From Bacteroidales bacterium (lineage in GTDB: Bacteria; Bacteroidota; Bacteroidia; Bacteroidales; UBA932), in the NCBI GenBank assembly GCA_017415715.1, contig JAFQFD010000038.1, forward strand, positions 38,491 through 102,490: DNA of 64,000 bases, written 5' to 3'. The translations under genes and the position numbers were made by a program. Positions 17,421-26,142 of this stretch are shown here, piece by piece (within the stretch, counting starts at the first letter, position 1; each line of letters starts with the position of its first letter). Below the pieces are notes generated by a model. The model was given only the letters and a program-made list of their open reading frames with translations. It ran no database searches and was not told where the DNA came from.

Positions 17421-17510
17421 GACATCCGAAATTAATTTTCGTGTCTATTTGTTAAGTTCGTTTTATATACGGCAGGGTTCCTTGGGGAGGGAACCCTGCT
17501 AATTTTTTGT
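17421..17510 (+). ncRNA. Candidate small or leader RNA upstream of the sugar transporter
   Basis: Between the -7 element at 17407 and a terminator-like hairpin, an RNA of roughly 90 nt is predicted. The hairpin has 10-bp perfect arms GCAGGGTTCC / GGAACCCTGC (17472-17499), an 8-nt loop and a T-rich tail TAATTTTTTGTCTTTT. A second weak -7 match (TAACTTGG, about 17541) lies closer to the transporter. It could be an independent sRNA or an attenuating leader. I do not recognise a known riboswitch. Confidence 0.4.
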
Positions 17511-17597
17511 CTTTTGGCCCCGTGTCTTGAAAATTTTTCGTAACTTGGGCGCGATTTTAACGAATCTATATAATTATTAACATAAAACTATCAAAAA

Positions 17598-18875
17598 ATG
17601 AACAAGAACAAGATCAACTGGGTTGCAGTCCTTACCATGATGTTCCTCTTCGGAATGATCTCATTTGTGACCAACCTCGCGGCTCCAATCGGTGTAATCT
17701 GGAAGCAGGCCCCTGGTATCGAGGGTTCTAACTTCTGGGGTATGATGGGTAACATGATGAACTTCCTCGCATACCTCTTCATGGGTATTCCTGCAGGCAA
17801 GCTCATCACAAACCTCGGTTACAAGAAGACAACCCTTATCGGTGTCGCTGTGGGATTGTGCGGTGTGTTTATCCAGTATCTTTCAGGTAAGGTGGGTGTG
17901 GGCGCATCCCTCGCCGGTCTTCCTGCAAACTTCTTCGTATATCTTCTCGGAGCATTCATCTGCGGTTTCTCTGTATGTATCCTTAATACAGTTGTAAATC
18001 CTATGCTTACTCTTCTGGGCGGCGGTGGAAACAGAGGCAACCAGCTCGTTCAGATCGGCGGTACATTCAACTCTCTCACCGGAACACTTACCCCTATGCT
18101 TATCGGTGCCCTCATCGGTGCGGTTACAGCTGAGACTCAGATCGCTGACGTGAACACTGTCCTCTTCATCGCAATGGGCGTATTCGCTGCAACATTCGCA
18201 GTCCTCATCTTTGTACCTTTCGTTGAGCCTGAACAGGAGAAGTCTGACGCTTCAGTGAAGAGCCTCTTCAAGTACAGCCACCTCGTATACGGCGTGATCG
18301 CGATCTTCCTTTATGTAGGTGTTGAGGTCGGTATCCCTGGTACCATGAACTTCTTCCTTACTGACACCCTCGGAACAGAGAATGCTGCAACTACAGCAGG
18401 CTTCGTTGCCGGTACATACTGGCTCCTCATGCTCTGCGGCCGTTTCATCTCAAGCCTCATCAGCGGAAAGGTTTCAGCAAAGGTTCAGCTCGCAACCACT
18501 TGTGCTGTTGCTATCGTTCTCGTGATCACAGCGATGTTCACAACCAACGTACAGGCATCTATGCCGGTATTCACAGGTTCTGGCTTCGGCATGGCACAGG
18601 TTCCTCTTACAGCGGTTCTCCTCGTATGCTGCGGTCTCTGCACTTCAGTGATGTGGGGTACGATCTTCAACCTTTCAGTAGAGGGTCTCGGCAAGCACTC
18701 TGCTCTTGCTTCAGGTCTCTTCATGACAATGGTTGTCGGCGGTGGAGTCCTTCCGCTCGTACAGAACGCTATCGCAGACGCAGTTTCATACATGGCAAGC
18801 TACTGGGTGATCGTTGCAGCTCTTGCATACATGCTGTGGTTCGCCCTCTTCGGATCAAAGGTAAAGAACGCATAA
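17598..18875 (+). CDS. MFS sugar transporter (FucP/GlcP-like)
   Basis: A 425-residue major facilitator protein with about twelve hydrophobic segments. It starts NWVAVLTMMFLFGMISFVTN, a typical FucP-group first helix, with a GYKKTTLIGVA loop after helix 2 and a central charged loop near residues 210-220 (EPEQEKSDASVKS). It sits in the inner membrane and likely imports a hexose by proton symport. The ROK glucokinase lies 18 bp downstream, so glucose or another hexose is the natural guess. Codon use is strongly biased (many CTC, GGT), suggesting high expression. Confidence 0.85.
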   Translation: MNKNKINWVAVLTMMFLFGMISFVTNLAAPIGVIWKQAPGIEGSNFWGMMGNMMNFLAYLFMGIPAGKLITNLGYKKTTLIGVAVGLCGVFIQYLSGKVGVGASLAGLPANFFVYLLGAFICGFSVCILNTVVNPMLTLLGGGGNRGNQLVQIGGTFNSLTGTLTPMLIGALIGAVTAETQIADVNTVLFIAMGVFAATFAVLIFVPFVEPEQEKSDASVKSLFKYSHLVYGVIAIFLYVGVEVGIPGTMNFFLTDTLGTENAATTAGFVAGTYWLLMLCGRFISSLISGKVSAKVQLATTCAVAIVLVITAMFTTNVQASMPVFTGSGFGMAQVPLTAVLLVCCGLCTSVMWGTIFNLSVEGLGKHSALASGLFMTMVVGGGVLPLVQNAIADAVSYMASYWVIVAALAYMLWFALFGSKVKNA

Positions 18876-18893
18876 CATTAATTCTGATATAAT

Positions 18894-19850
18894 ATGAATT
18901 CATCTTACGTGGTAGGTATCGATGTCGGAGGTCAGACCTCCAAGATCGGAGTCGTTGACGCAAGAGGCACTGTCCTCGCACAGACAGTAATCCGCACGGA
19001 CACTTATGACAAGGTAGAGCCTTATATTGCAGAGCTTGCAGAGGCTGTCAACAAGCTTATCAAGGAGTCTGGCACTGAGGGCAAGGTAAGGGGCATCGGA
19101 GTCGGCGCACCTAACGGAAACTATTATACAGGAACAATCGAGAACGCTCCTAACCTTCTTTGGGGACGTCAGAGAGTAGAGTTCGCAAAGCTCCTTTCTG
19201 AGGCTATGGGAGGTCTTCCTGTTGCTCTTACAAATGATGCAAATGCAGCAGCCGTGGGTGAGATGACCTATGGCGCGGCAAGGGGAATGAAGAATTTCAT
19301 CATGATCACTCTCGGTACAGGAGTAGGTTCGGGTATTGTGATCAACGGTGAGGTTGTCTACGGACACGACGGCTTCGCAGGCGAGCTCGGCCATACGGCA
19401 GCGGTGCACAACAACGGACGCACCTGTGGCTGCGGCAAGACCGGCTGCCTTGAGACTTATGCATCTGCGACTGGTGTAGCTCGTACTGCACGCGAGTGGC
19501 TCGAGCTTTCAGATGAGCCTTCTGTGCTCAGAAGCCTTGACAGCATCGCTTCAAAGGATGTTTACGAGGCGGCAAAGGAAGGTGACAAGCTTGCTCTCAA
19601 GATATTCGAGTTCACAGGAAAGATTCTTGGACGCTCATTCGCGGACTTCATAGCATTCAGCGCCCCTGAGGCGATTGTCCTCTTCGGTGGTCTCGCTCGT
19701 GCGAAGGAGTTCCTCACAGAGCCTATCCTCGAGTCAATGAACGCAAACGTACTCCCGTTGTGGAGAAACAAGGTACAGCTGGTTTACTCTCAGCTCAAGG
19801 AGTCTGACGCTGCCATCCTCGGCGCATCAGCCCTCGCCTGGGAGCTCTAG
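18894..19850 (+). CDS. ROK family glucokinase
   Basis: A 318-residue ROK sugar kinase. The ATP-binding phosphate-1 loop is GIDVGGQTSK (8-17), the catalytic aspartate is D115 in NDANAAA, and the glycine-rich ITLGTGVGSGIV (138-149) follows. The ROK zinc motif is complete: H167 in ELGHTA with C178, C180 and C185 in CGCGKTGCLE. No DNA-binding N-terminus is present, so it is an enzyme and not a ROK repressor. It is co-directional with and close to the MFS transporter, consistent with uptake followed by phosphorylation of glucose. Confidence 0.92.
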   Translation: MNSSYVVGIDVGGQTSKIGVVDARGTVLAQTVIRTDTYDKVEPYIAELAEAVNKLIKESGTEGKVRGIGVGAPNGNYYTGTIENAPNLLWGRQRVEFAKLLSEAMGGLPVALTNDANAAAVGEMTYGAARGMKNFIMITLGTGVGSGIVINGEVVYGHDGFAGELGHTAAVHNNGRTCGCGKTGCLETYASATGVARTAREWLELSDEPSVLRSLDSIASKDVYEAAKEGDKLALKIFEFTGKILGRSFADFIAFSAPEAIVLFGGLARAKEFLTEPILESMNANVLPLWRNKVQLVYSQLKESDAAILGASALAWEL

Positions 19851-19860
19851 CATATCCTCT

Positions 19861-20550
19861 CTAGAATCTCATCAGCCTCATTTCGGGTCCCACTCGGAAT
19901 GAGGTTGATCTTATATAGAGGAGCCATTGTGCCAGATAGTATGTCACAAGCACGAGATAAGTCCTGTACGGGACAGGCTCCACGAACATGTTCCAGGCGA
20001 TGATGAAGTCTGAGAACACGAAAAGCACGGCTCCGAGCGCGAAGAGGCTGCTTCGCTGAAGCAGGGCGGTAAGGAGCATCAGGCTGATGATGCAGGCATA
20101 TATGCCGACGCCAACTTTTATGATTCCCGGTTCTGCTCCGGGAACTATCTTTATGAATGCTGTAGCGAGGAGGGCCAGGGTGCAGAATATGACCATGGCC
20201 AGGTATCCCTTGGCCTTGGCGGTCAGCTTCATGTCTTTCTCCACCTTGCTGAAGTATCTTCTGATGAAGTAGGCTATGAACCATATGTGTCCGATGGCGA
20301 AGAATCCCATCTGGGCCAGAAAGTTTCCGCATGAGCCCATGTAGTCTCCTATTGCGCTGAAAATGAATGCCATCGCCATCTGCCAAGGGCACATCCACAG
20401 TGCTGAGACACCGAGTATGGCTACCGGTATCGTTATCTTGTGCGGTATTTCTACGGGTATGAAAAATAAAGCCGAGGCGATAAGGTATAAGGCTGTAACA
20501 GTCAGCGCAACGCAGCGGATTCTTGATTCTTTTACTTTTATGATTGACAT
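19861..20550 (-). CDS. YhhN family membrane protein (lysoplasmalogenase-like)
   Basis: A polytopic membrane protein of about 229 residues with roughly eight hydrophobic segments. The YhhN/TMEM86 family signature is visible as FIFSAIGDYMGS and ALGAVLFVFSDFIIAWN, each carrying a buried aspartate. Eukaryotic TMEM86B hydrolyses lysoplasmalogens; the bacterial role is less sure. The frame reaches 20580 but the ATG at 20550 (MSIIKVKESRIRCVAL) gives a normal positively charged start. It converges on the glucokinase with a 10-bp gap and is divergent from the first SusC gene. Confidence 0.85.
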   Translation of the reverse strand: MSIIKVKESRIRCVALTVTALYLIASALFFIPVEIPHKITIPVAILGVSALWMCPWQMAMAFIFSAIGDYMGSCGNFLAQMGFFAIGHIWFIAYFIRRYFSKVEKDMKLTAKAKGYLAMVIFCTLALLATAFIKIVPGAEPGIIKVGVGIYACIISLMLLTALLQRSSLFALGAVLFVFSDFIIAWNMFVEPVPYRTYLVLVTYYLAQWLLYIRSTSFRVGPEMRLMRF

Positions 20551-20620
20551 ATTTTTGTCTTTTGATGCCAATATAAGCATTATTTGCGAAATTGCGTTTT
20601 TTTCTCTCGTAAATTGTTGT

Positions 20621-20628
20621 TACCTTTG
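20621..20628 (+). promoter_or_regulatory. -7 promoter element for the first SusC operon
   Basis: TACCTTTG matches TAnnTTTG, 64 bp upstream of the SusC ATG at 20693. Confidence 0.5.
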
Positions 20629-20692
20629 TATGATAGGTTTATAATGCCTTGAAAAGACTAATATTTATGTATAACTAATAAAAGTATTGAAA

Positions 20693-23665
20693 ATGAGAAA
20701 AATCAAACTGTTTCTCACAGTATTGGCGGTACTTATGACTTCTGTAGCATTTGCGCAGAGCCTTACAGTCAAAGGAGTTGTCCTTGACCAGGCTACAGGA
20801 GACCCTGTACCGTTTGCTTCAGTTCATGAGAAAGGAACAATGAACGGCATCAATACAGATGTGGATGGTAATTATTCCATCACTGTGTCTAAGGATGCTG
20901 TCCTCGTATTCTCTTCAATCGGCTACACAGCTGTGGAGATTCCGGTAGCAGGTTCGGCGGTGGTGAACTGCGAACTCCCGGTAGACTCAGAGACTCTGGA
21001 AAATGCTGTCGTTGTGGGATACGGTTCCGCTAAGAAAGTCGGAACAATTGTAGGATCTGTTACAACAGTGAACTCAGATGCGATCAAGACAGCGCCATCA
21101 TCATCTGCCCTTGACCAGCTTCAGGGACAGGTTGCAGGTCTCTCTGTCATGACTACAGGTGGTGTCGCCGGTGAAAACAACGTCTCTATGCAGCTTCATG
21201 GACAGGGATCACTCGGTGCATCTTCTACTCCGCTGTACATCATTGACGGTATGCAGGCCAGCAGCCGCGCGATCCAGGCGATGAACCCTAACGACATCCT
21301 CAGCATCACCATCCTCAAGGATGCTTCAGCGACTTCCATCTATGGTTCCCGTGCAGCTAACGGTGTCGTTGTGGTTACGACAAGAGCCGGTTCATACGAT
21401 GCAAAGGCTTCAGTGACCATCAGAAGCCAGGCAGGTATCTCGACTCTCGCCGACATGACTCTCTACAAGAACATGATGTCAGGTCCGGAGCTCAAGGAAT
21501 TCTGGATGAGGTCAGGTCTGATGTCTCCTGACCAGATCAGGACTACTTATACAGACAAGGGATTTGATGCAGATACCAAGTGGTATAACTACTACCAGCA
21601 GTTCAACAACCCTCAGTTCCAGAACGACGTGATCGTCGAGGGTGGTGGAAACAAGGTGGCATACATGATCGGTGCTTCACAGTTCCATCAGAGAGGTACT
21701 GCAATCGGTAATGAATATGACCGTTATACCGTACGTACGAACGTACAGGGACGTCCGAAGGATTGGCTCAAGGTCGCTGGAAACATTGCAGTCTCATACG
21801 ACAAGAGGTCTACCAACCCTAACTGGGGTGGCGCTTCAGGCGGTGCAGGCTATACTGCCGGTGGTCTGTCATATCTTAACAACCCTCTCTATCCTTCAAC
21901 AGAGGAGAACGGTCAGTTCCCGGACGGTATGTATACTCCTACATATTACGTAGCTAACTTCCCTAATGTTGCCAACCGTTACGGACTCCTGGCTTCATTC
22001 AATGTGGAGATAGAGCCTATCCCTAATCTCAAGATCGCGTCACGTGCCGGTATGGACGGATATGTATCTATGTCGGAGTCTACAAGAGTTCCGTCATTCC
22101 TCGGAACACAGGGTAATGGTACAAGGTCAAGGAGTGCAGGTCTCAGCTATACTGCGACTATTACCAATACCATCGAGTATGCTTTCAATATCGCCAATGA
22201 CCACCAGTTCACAGTACTCGCCGGTCATGAGGGTGTTGCTGAGTATGCAGATGCTTTCTCGGCATATGCTGAGGAAATCAAGGATGACCGTCTGACAAAT
22301 CTCCAGAACGGTAATAAGGAGACTAACGAGGTAAGTGAGTCTTTTGCAAGAGGTAACTTCCTTTCGTTCTTCGGAAGAATGGATTACTCTCTGATGAACA
22401 AATATTATTTTGATGCATCGGTACGTAATGACGCCTGCTCACGCTTCGGTCCGAATAACAAGCGTGCAACCTTCTGGGCTGCAGGAGCCATGTGGAAGAT
22501 GAAGAGGGAGAATTTCATGCAGAATGCATACTGGCTTGATGACCTTAACTTCAAGGTAAGCTACGGTACTCAGGGTAATGCATCTATCGGAGACTATCAG
22601 TATCTTGCACTCATCGGCTCGATGACTGACTATGCTACCGGAAGTTCGCTCGGTCTTGGACAGCCTTCTAACTTCGACCTTACCTGGGAGAAGCAGGCTC
22701 TCCTGACTGTAGGTTTCAATGGCCGTGTCGCGGACAGAGTTGATTTCAACATTGAGTACTATTACAGAAAGACATCATCAATGCTGATGGATGTGCCTTA
22801 TAACTACACGACCGGTGTGACTTCGCTTTACGGAAACGTGGGCGGTCTCCTCAACCAGGGTATCGACATCACTCTCGGCGTGGACATTCTCAGAGGTCAG
22901 GATCATTTCCTCCGCTTCAACACAACATTCAACTGGAATGCTGAGAAGGTTACAGAGCTTTTCAACGGACTTGACAGATGGGAGATGGTCGGCTATGGTT
23001 TCGCTTATGTAGTAGGCGAGCCGGTATCATTATACTATCCTGTATATGCCGGTGTGAATCCTGAGAACGGTAAGCAGCAGTGGTATCTGCCAGGTGAGAA
23101 TGTAGATGTCACTACAATGGATCCGTCCAGGGTGACAGAGGACTTCGACGAGGCAGGTCTTACTCAGAACACAGGCAAGAGACTCAACCCGCCTGTAAAC
23201 GGAGGTTTCAATATCAGTGCAGGCTGGAGAGGCATTTCGCTTCAGGCAGACTTCTCTTATGTCCTGGGCAAGTACCTCATCAACAACGACGCATTCTTCT
23301 ATGCAAACCCTCACCAGAATCTTGACTGTACTCAGCATAAGGATGTTCAGGACTTCTGGACTCCATATAACACAGATGCAAAGTATCCAGACTGGAGTCA
23401 GGGTGCAACAATGCAGTTCGATACCCACCTTCTCGAGAAGGCTAACTTCCTTCGTCTGAAGAACCTTCAGGTGGCTTATGACTTACCAAGAAGACTTCTC
23501 GGCAACCAGCAGGTAGTAAACGGACTGAAGTTCACTTTCACTGCCCGTAACCTTTTCTGCCTCACAAACTATTCAGGTATCGACCCTGAGGTTGCAGGAA
23601 ACCTTACATATGGTCGTGTAGGTAACTCAAAGCAGTACCTTTTAGGTGTTGAACTTACTTTCTAA
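20693..23665 (+). CDS. SusC/RagA family TonB-dependent outer-membrane transporter (1)
   Basis: A 990-residue outer-membrane barrel. The signal peptide runs MRKIKLFLTVLAVLMTSVAFAQ. A carboxypeptidase-regulatory-like domain follows (GVVLDQATGDPVPFASV ... GINTDVDGNYSITV), then the plug with the SusC-specific stretch DASATSIYGSRAANGVVVVTT, and a long barrel ending in GVELTF. The TTG at 20687 could start translation, but the ATG at 20693 is preferred. Its SusD partner follows 21 bp later. It begins a five-gene unit that ends at the terminator at 29680. Substrate is not readable, but the linked subtilisin suggests peptides. Confidence 0.95.
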   Translation: MRKIKLFLTVLAVLMTSVAFAQSLTVKGVVLDQATGDPVPFASVHEKGTMNGINTDVDGNYSITVSKDAVLVFSSIGYTAVEIPVAGSAVVNCELPVDSETLENAVVVGYGSAKKVGTIVGSVTTVNSDAIKTAPSSSALDQLQGQVAGLSVMTTGGVAGENNVSMQLHGQGSLGASSTPLYIIDGMQASSRAIQAMNPNDILSITILKDASATSIYGSRAANGVVVVTTRAGSYDAKASVTIRSQAGISTLADMTLYKNMMSGPELKEFWMRSGLMSPDQIRTTYTDKGFDADTKWYNYYQQFNNPQFQNDVIVEGGGNKVAYMIGASQFHQRGTAIGNEYDRYTVRTNVQGRPKDWLKVAGNIAVSYDKRSTNPNWGGASGGAGYTAGGLSYLNNPLYPSTEENGQFPDGMYTPTYYVANFPNVANRYGLLASFNVEIEPIPNLKIASRAGMDGYVSMSESTRVPSFLGTQGNGTRSRSAGLSYTATITNTIEYAFNIANDHQFTVLAGHEGVAEYADAFSAYAEEIKDDRLTNLQNGNKETNEVSESFARGNFLSFFGRMDYSLMNKYYFDASVRNDACSRFGPNNKRATFWAAGAMWKMKRENFMQNAYWLDDLNFKVSYGTQGNASIGDYQYLALIGSMTDYATGSSLGLGQPSNFDLTWEKQALLTVGFNGRVADRVDFNIEYYYRKTSSMLMDVPYNYTTGVTSLYGNVGGLLNQGIDITLGVDILRGQDHFLRFNTTFNWNAEKVTELFNGLDRWEMVGYGFAYVVGEPVSLYYPVYAGVNPENGKQQWYLPGENVDVTTMDPSRVTEDFDEAGLTQNTGKRLNPPVNGGFNISAGWRGISLQADFSYVLGKYLINNDAFFYANPHQNLDCTQHKDVQDFWTPYNTDAKYPDWSQGATMQFDTHLLEKANFLRLKNLQVAYDLPRRLLGNQQVVNGLKFTFTARNLFCLTNYSGIDPEVAGNLTYGRVGNSKQYLLGVELTF

Positions 23666-23686
23666 CCGGGAAAGCAATAAAAGAAG

Positions 23687-25249
23687 ATGACAACAATGAA
23701 GAATATATTAAAGACTATTTTACTGGTGGGAGTGACTGCGGTAACCGTAGCGTCATGTGACCTTGATCTTCGCCCTAAATCGGCGATTGTCTTTGATGAG
23801 GACAAGCCGTTCTTCACCAGTGTGACTGACATTGAAAGCTTCCGCAATGGAGTGCTCGCGTCTTACAGGGCTGTTCAGTATGGCTCATTCACTCAGAGTA
23901 CCGAAGTCATGTGTGACGGCTTCAATGCGCTTATCAGCTATGGTAACAACTATGGCTCCATCCATAGGACAGATGCCACTTTCACAACCAGCGACTCATA
24001 TGCAGAGTCAATGTGGGCAAATCACTACTCTGTCATCAAGAACTACAATATCGCGATGGAGCAGGCCGATCATATCATAGATCCTGATTCGGAGTTCTAT
24101 AATGAGGAGCTCGCGCCATATGCCGAGTGGCTCAAGGGAACCGCTCAGTTCTGCAGAGCCTCTTCATACCTGATGCTGGCTCGCCATTTCGGCCCGGATT
24201 ATGATCCTGATACAGCAGAAGAGGATCTTTGCGTTCCTCTTGTTCTCAAGTATGACCAGTACGAGAAACCTTTCCGAGCAACTATGGCCGAGGTCTATGC
24301 TCAGATTGACTGGGATCTGTCAGAAGCTCAGAAACTGCTCGAAGGCAAGATTCAGCAAGGCGCTCCAAGGTCGGCTGACGTCACTGTTGATGCCATCAAG
24401 GCTCTCAAGGCACGTATGTATCTTGACATGGAGGAGTATGCTGATGCTGCGAAGATGGCCGATGAGGTTATCTCTTCTGAGGCTGGCTATGCATTGTCTG
24501 CGACTCTCGCAGAAATGGATGCGGAGTTCAATGATGACAGCGGCAAGGAGGCCATTATACAGCTGTATGCATCCAAGGCTGAAGGTATCGTTGGAAATAC
24601 AATCTACACACAGGTCAACCGTGACGCAAAGGGTAAGTATTTCCAGCCATATTACATTCCGTCAAAGAAGCTCATTGATGCTTATTCGATGAACGACCTC
24701 CGTTTCAGAACATGGTTCTCGAACAACCTGTATCCGGTCTTTGCGAACGGAACACGTTATAAGAACATATATACTTTCATCAAGTATCTCGCCAACTGGT
24801 CCCTCGAACCGGGAACTGAAAATGCAGGTGATCCAGAGACTGGTGCACATGCGGCAAAGCCACTGATGATCAGCGAAATGTATCTGATTTCTGCCGAGGC
24901 TAACCTTCTTGACAACAATCTTATGAAGTCGAGAGCGTCACTCAATGCTCTTCAGACAGCCCGTGGAGCATCCCTTACATCTGCTACCATGGAGAACATC
25001 AAGCTTGAGTGGTTCAAGGAGACTGTAGGTGAAGGTCTTCGTCTCTCATGCCTCAAGCGTTGGGGTGATGGTTTTGCGGGAAGACCGGCACAGTCTGCCG
25101 CACTTGAAGCCAATATCGTGAATACCGGTACATATTTCGATGAGAGGACCATTGATCCTGATGCTCATGTTCTTGTATGGCCGGTTCCTTCTTACGAGCT
25201 CAAGTTGAACCGTAATCTTGTGCAGAACCCGGGTTATGGTGCCGAATAA
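23687..25249 (+). CDS. SusD/RagB family nutrient-binding lipoprotein (1)
   Basis: A 520-residue surface lipoprotein that caps the SusC barrel. The signal peptide ends TVASC with the lipidated cysteine, followed by acidic and basic residues (DLDLRPKS) as in Bacteroidota surface lipoproteins. It has the SusD-type helical repeats (AQFCRASSYLMLARHFGPDY, APRSADVTVDAIKALKARMYLDM) and the usual C-terminal pattern LVWPVPSYELKLNRNLVQNPGYG. An in-frame ATG at 23696 is an alternative start. Partner of the SusC just upstream. Confidence 0.94.
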   Translation: MTTMKNILKTILLVGVTAVTVASCDLDLRPKSAIVFDEDKPFFTSVTDIESFRNGVLASYRAVQYGSFTQSTEVMCDGFNALISYGNNYGSIHRTDATFTTSDSYAESMWANHYSVIKNYNIAMEQADHIIDPDSEFYNEELAPYAEWLKGTAQFCRASSYLMLARHFGPDYDPDTAEEDLCVPLVLKYDQYEKPFRATMAEVYAQIDWDLSEAQKLLEGKIQQGAPRSADVTVDAIKALKARMYLDMEEYADAAKMADEVISSEAGYALSATLAEMDAEFNDDSGKEAIIQLYASKAEGIVGNTIYTQVNRDAKGKYFQPYYIPSKKLIDAYSMNDLRFRTWFSNNLYPVFANGTRYKNIYTFIKYLANWSLEPGTENAGDPETGAHAAKPLMISEMYLISAEANLLDNNLMKSRASLNALQTARGASLTSATMENIKLEWFKETVGEGLRLSCLKRWGDGFAGRPAQSAALEANIVNTGTYFDERTIDPDAHVLVWPVPSYELKLNRNLVQNPGYGAE

Positions 25250-25273
25250 TAATGAATAATTAAGATTTCAGAT

Positions 25274-26134
25274 ATGAAGAAGATTTTATTTATAGCAGCG
25301 ATGATCATGATGCTGGCTTCATCTTGCGGAAGAAAGGTGGAGTTCGAGCATATGACTTTTGCCACCTTTGATGCTTCATCATATTCTTTTGATGAGGATG
25401 TGCAAGAGTTCAGGATTCCTGTGAAGATAGTCAATCCTAATGGTATGGAGATATCTCTTTCTGTTGCTACCAATGACGGAAAGGCCGAGGAAGGAGTAGA
25501 CTATGAGATTATTTATCCTGTTTCCGGAGTCCTTGCTTTTGCCTCAGGTGAAACTGAGCAGGACATTGTTATCGGAATAACCGAGTTCCCTGGCAAGCTT
25601 ACAGGATCGAAGGATTTTACTGTCGAGATTTCAAGTGTGACTGAGGGAATCAGCGTCGGAGGATGTAACACCGTCAAGATGAAGATCATGGATCTTGATC
25701 ATCCTCTCAAGGCTTTCATCGGAAAGTGGACAGCTCAGGCAGGAAGCGCCATCGATGGCTCCAGCTACACTTGGGATGTGTTCATAGAAGGTGATGAGTC
25801 TGATTATACTACCCTTGTGATCTCTGACCTTTGTCCTGTATCAGCAAAGTTCCTGGGACTTACATCTGAGATGGGATATAATATTGTTGAGGCCAAGGCA
25901 GTAGACGGCAACCAGAAGATAAAAGTTGCAGGAAACTCATATATCGGTCCTTATGATGATACGGCAAGTATGTCGGTTTATGGTATGGATGCTACGGGTC
26001 AGTACCTTGACGACCTTTATATCAGCCTTGATGGTAAAGGCGGACTTGTCATAGAGAACGGATGGCTCGAGTGGGTCAGCCTCGGAGGATATATGGAGAT
26101 GTTTGCTCCTGGAACAGTCTTCGTTAAAAAGTAG
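25274..26134 (+). CDS. SusE-position lipoprotein with Calx-beta-like domain
   Basis: A 286-residue lipoprotein: MKKILFIAAMIMMLASSC gives the lipobox LASSC. The first half resembles a Calx-beta/DUF4843-like sandwich found after SusD genes (FDASSYSFDEDVQEFRIPV ... EGVDYEII). The second half starts at AFIGKWTAQAG and reads like a lipocalin-type barrel (WTAQAGSAIDGSSYTWDVFIEG). It lies 24 bp after SusD and 8 bp before the subtilisin gene. It is likely an auxiliary substrate-binding lipoprotein; that role is inferred from position. Confidence 0.75.
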   Translation: MKKILFIAAMIMMLASSCGRKVEFEHMTFATFDASSYSFDEDVQEFRIPVKIVNPNGMEISLSVATNDGKAEEGVDYEIIYPVSGVLAFASGETEQDIVIGITEFPGKLTGSKDFTVEISSVTEGISVGGCNTVKMKIMDLDHPLKAFIGKWTAQAGSAIDGSSYTWDVFIEGDESDYTTLVISDLCPVSAKFLGLTSEMGYNIVEAKAVDGNQKIKVAGNSYIGPYDDTASMSVYGMDATGQYLDDLYISLDGKGGLVIENGWLEWVSLGGYMEMFAPGTVFVKK

Positions 26135-26142
26135 TAGAACGT

